DNA from: Draconibacterium orientale
GTDB taxonomy: Bacteria > Bacteroidota > Bacteroidia > Bacteroidales > UBA1556
Length of the DNA stretch: 36,307 nt
Direction: 5' to 3'
Assembly (NCBI GenBank): GCA_020718275.1
Contig: DYSI01000017.1
Span: 1 to 36,307 of the forward strand
Below, piece after piece: positions 35,135 to 36,307 of the stretch. The notes beneath the pieces are model-generated. The model was not told the DNA's origin. It ran no database searches and saw only the letters and a program-made list of their open reading frames with translations. A program made the translations under genes and the position numbers. The first letter of the stretch is position 1; every line of letters starts with the position of its first letter.

Positions 35135-35782
35135 TTAAGCGTGTTTTTGGATGCAAGCAAGCATAAAAGCCCCAGCGAATTTTTCGGCTGAAGGCGTATT
35201 ATCTAGTATTTCGAAATTTGGGCTATAATGTAAGCAAGTGCTATAATGAACTTGCCCAAAAACGCTTAAAGTTTCGATAAGCTGTTTTTCAGTGTAAAAT
35301 TGTGCTTGCTCGAAAGTGGGATTATTATTTTTTTGCTTGCCCAATTCGGAATCAGCATTCAAGCATCCTAAGATTAACCAGCCCTCGGGTTTTAGAACCC
35401 GACATAATTCCTCCAGTGTTTTTTGCTGATTATCAACAAATTCAAGCATGGTGATAGCGGCCACAGTGTCAAACTGGTGGTCGTCAAACGGGATTACTTC
35501 GGTGTCTATTGGCTGAAATTCAGCTTTGATATTTTTATTTTTGGCATGATTAAGCATTGCTTCTGAAATATCTGCAGCGGTAACTTTAAATCCTTGCTCA
35601 ACAAAAAACTCAGTCCAATGCCCTGTCCCACAACCCATTTCGAGCATGTTTGCTCTTGGTATATGACTTAATTGATTTAACATATTGCTCTTTTCAATCG
35701 CGTCGACCTTTTTTCCAAAATCACTGGCATACCAGTCATCATAGCGATCTGCTACTACTGGTTCGTTAAATACATTTTTCAT
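35135..35782 (-). CDS. Class I SAM-dependent methyltransferase
   Basis: 215 residues. SAM-binding motif I MLEMGCGTGHWTEFFVEQG, an acidic AADIS loop and motif IV FDTVAAITMLEFV place it in the Methyltransf_11 group. DRYDDWYASDFGKKVDAIEK at the N-terminus is typical of small-molecule methyltransferases. The substrate is unknown. The ATG at 35782 is preceded by a minus-strand TACTTTTG at 35855-35862, giving a leader of about 65 nt. It heads the probable operon with the thiamine-binding-like gene and the amidase. Confidence 0.85.
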   Translation of the reverse strand: MKNVFNEPVVADRYDDWYASDFGKKVDAIEKSNMLNQLSHIPRANMLEMGCGTGHWTEFFVEQGFKVTAADISEAMLNHAKNKNIKAEFQPIDTEVIPFDDHQFDTVAAITMLEFVDNQQKTLEELCRVLKPEGWLILGCLNADSELGKQKNNNPTFEQAQFYTEKQLIETLSVFGQVHYSTCLHYSPNFEILDNTPSAEKFAGAFMLACIQKHA

Positions 35783-36307
35783 GGTTGTTGTTAAATGATT
35801 TTCAATGACATAGTTTATTGTAGAGAAATGATTTGATTTTGATTATTTCTAATACAAAAGTACTGGTTTTTGTTGCTTCACTTGTTATTTAAAATTGAAC
35901 TTGCCTTGTTAAAAGATGATGCTTTCTAATGTACTCAAAAAATTCTGCTACAATATCATCAGCAGTACTAAAAATGCCCATTATAAAAGCTAAGCAATTG
36001 AACCTAATTTTAGGATTTCAAAATTGTTGGATGTGGATTATTGGAAATTCTCTTATCATTAGATTTAAAAACTGTCCATTAACTTCAATGGAACAATAAC
36101 AATAGACTATCTCTTTACCTTCTTACTTGGTTGATTGAAGGAATTTAATTTAGTTGCAATTTGGTTTAACTAAATGAAGGAAAGTTTTAGGAATTGTTTT
36201 CCAAAGGACTTTTTTTAAAATAGTTTTTTGCTCATCCGTAATTGTACCACGTAAATAAAAAATACTTATCCTGCATGAAATATTTTGACGTGAATATAAT
36301 CAAATTT
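35783..36307. other. Intergenic end of window, no gene seen
   Basis: Beyond the promoter region of the methyltransferase, 500 AT-rich bases show no convincing frame, RNA or terminator. A TTTAGTT/AACTAAA inverted pair (36149-36174) flanked by gaaggaa on both sides was noticed but is too short to call. Confidence 0.5.

Noticed and set aside
36137-36182. Small hairpin flanked by gaaggaa repeats
   Set aside because: Stem of 7 bp and 7-bp flanks are within chance in AT-rich DNA, and there are no element ends.

Overview
The window reads as chromosomal DNA of a low-GC member of the Bacteroidota, most likely an environmental, gliding-type lineage. The evidence is: a T9SS/gliding-type C-terminal domain (CHU_C) protein; lipoproteins of Bacteroidota type, one with an acidic surface-export signal; a complete MoxR-DUF58-Bat aerotolerance-type operon; a tmRNA whose tag reads GENNYALAA; and repeated use of the Bacteroidota -7 promoter element TAnnTTTG, twice with a TTG exactly 19 bp upstream. 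No plasmid, phage or CRISPR module is visible. Mobile DNA is limited to one small MITE-like insertion.

Layout. 1-489: 3' end of an unrecognised gene. 829-2100: rhlE-type DEAD-box helicase behind a textbook promoter. 2173-2824: a decayed NAD(P)-binding (HTATIP2-like) gene with one frameshift and two in-frame stops. 3201-4079: Omp28/thioredoxin-like lipoprotein with promoter and strong terminator. 4187-4741: DUF4440/NTF2-like lipoprotein. 4760-9561 (minus): metH-metF operon behind a SAM-I (S-box) riboswitch. 9718-18154 (minus): moxR, DUF58, a BatD-like membrane protein, batA, a natural batB-batC fusion carrying ten exact-length 15-bp repeats, batD and batE. 18155-18799: a non-coding gap with a 33-bp direct repeat pair. 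18800-20939: PorT-like barrel protein, then a minus-strand cassette of glycosyltransferase 2, DUF2304 and a small unknown protein. 20981-24740: ubiX (plus), then secreted esterase, SDR, beta-carbonic anhydrase and aroE (minus). 24915-26930: large secreted adhesin-like CHU_C protein. 27287-27773: ssrA (tmRNA) with promoter and terminator. 27785-30739 (minus): N-acetyl-sugar-amidotransferase-like ATPase, ispE and a DUF2378-like protein. 31015-33555 (plus): panB, an RluA-type pseudouridine synthase, a 72-bp MITE-like element with 9-bp target duplications, and a CpsB/PHP phosphatase. 33597-35782 (minus): tRNA-Gly(CCC), secreted amidase, a small thiamine-binding-like (YkoF/MTH1187-type) protein and a methyltransferase. 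35783-36307 holds nothing recognisable.

How the genes work together. MetF makes the 5-methyl-THF used by MetH, and the riboswitch would shut both off when SAM is plentiful. The seven Bat-region genes form one envelope complex: MoxR as AAA+ chaperone, VWA proteins with MIDAS motifs, TPR and SH3 scaffolds. Most remaining genes are housekeeping: shikimate, isoprenoid, pantothenate, RNA modification and peptidoglycan hydrolysis.

I found no convincing new defence or mobile system. The most interesting signals are: TAnnTTTG elements only 3-7 nt upstream of five start codons, suggesting leaderless transcripts; the BatB-BatC fusion with a buried signal peptide and a minisatellite; the MITE-like insertion; the direct repeat pair near 18.5 kb; and the decaying reductase.
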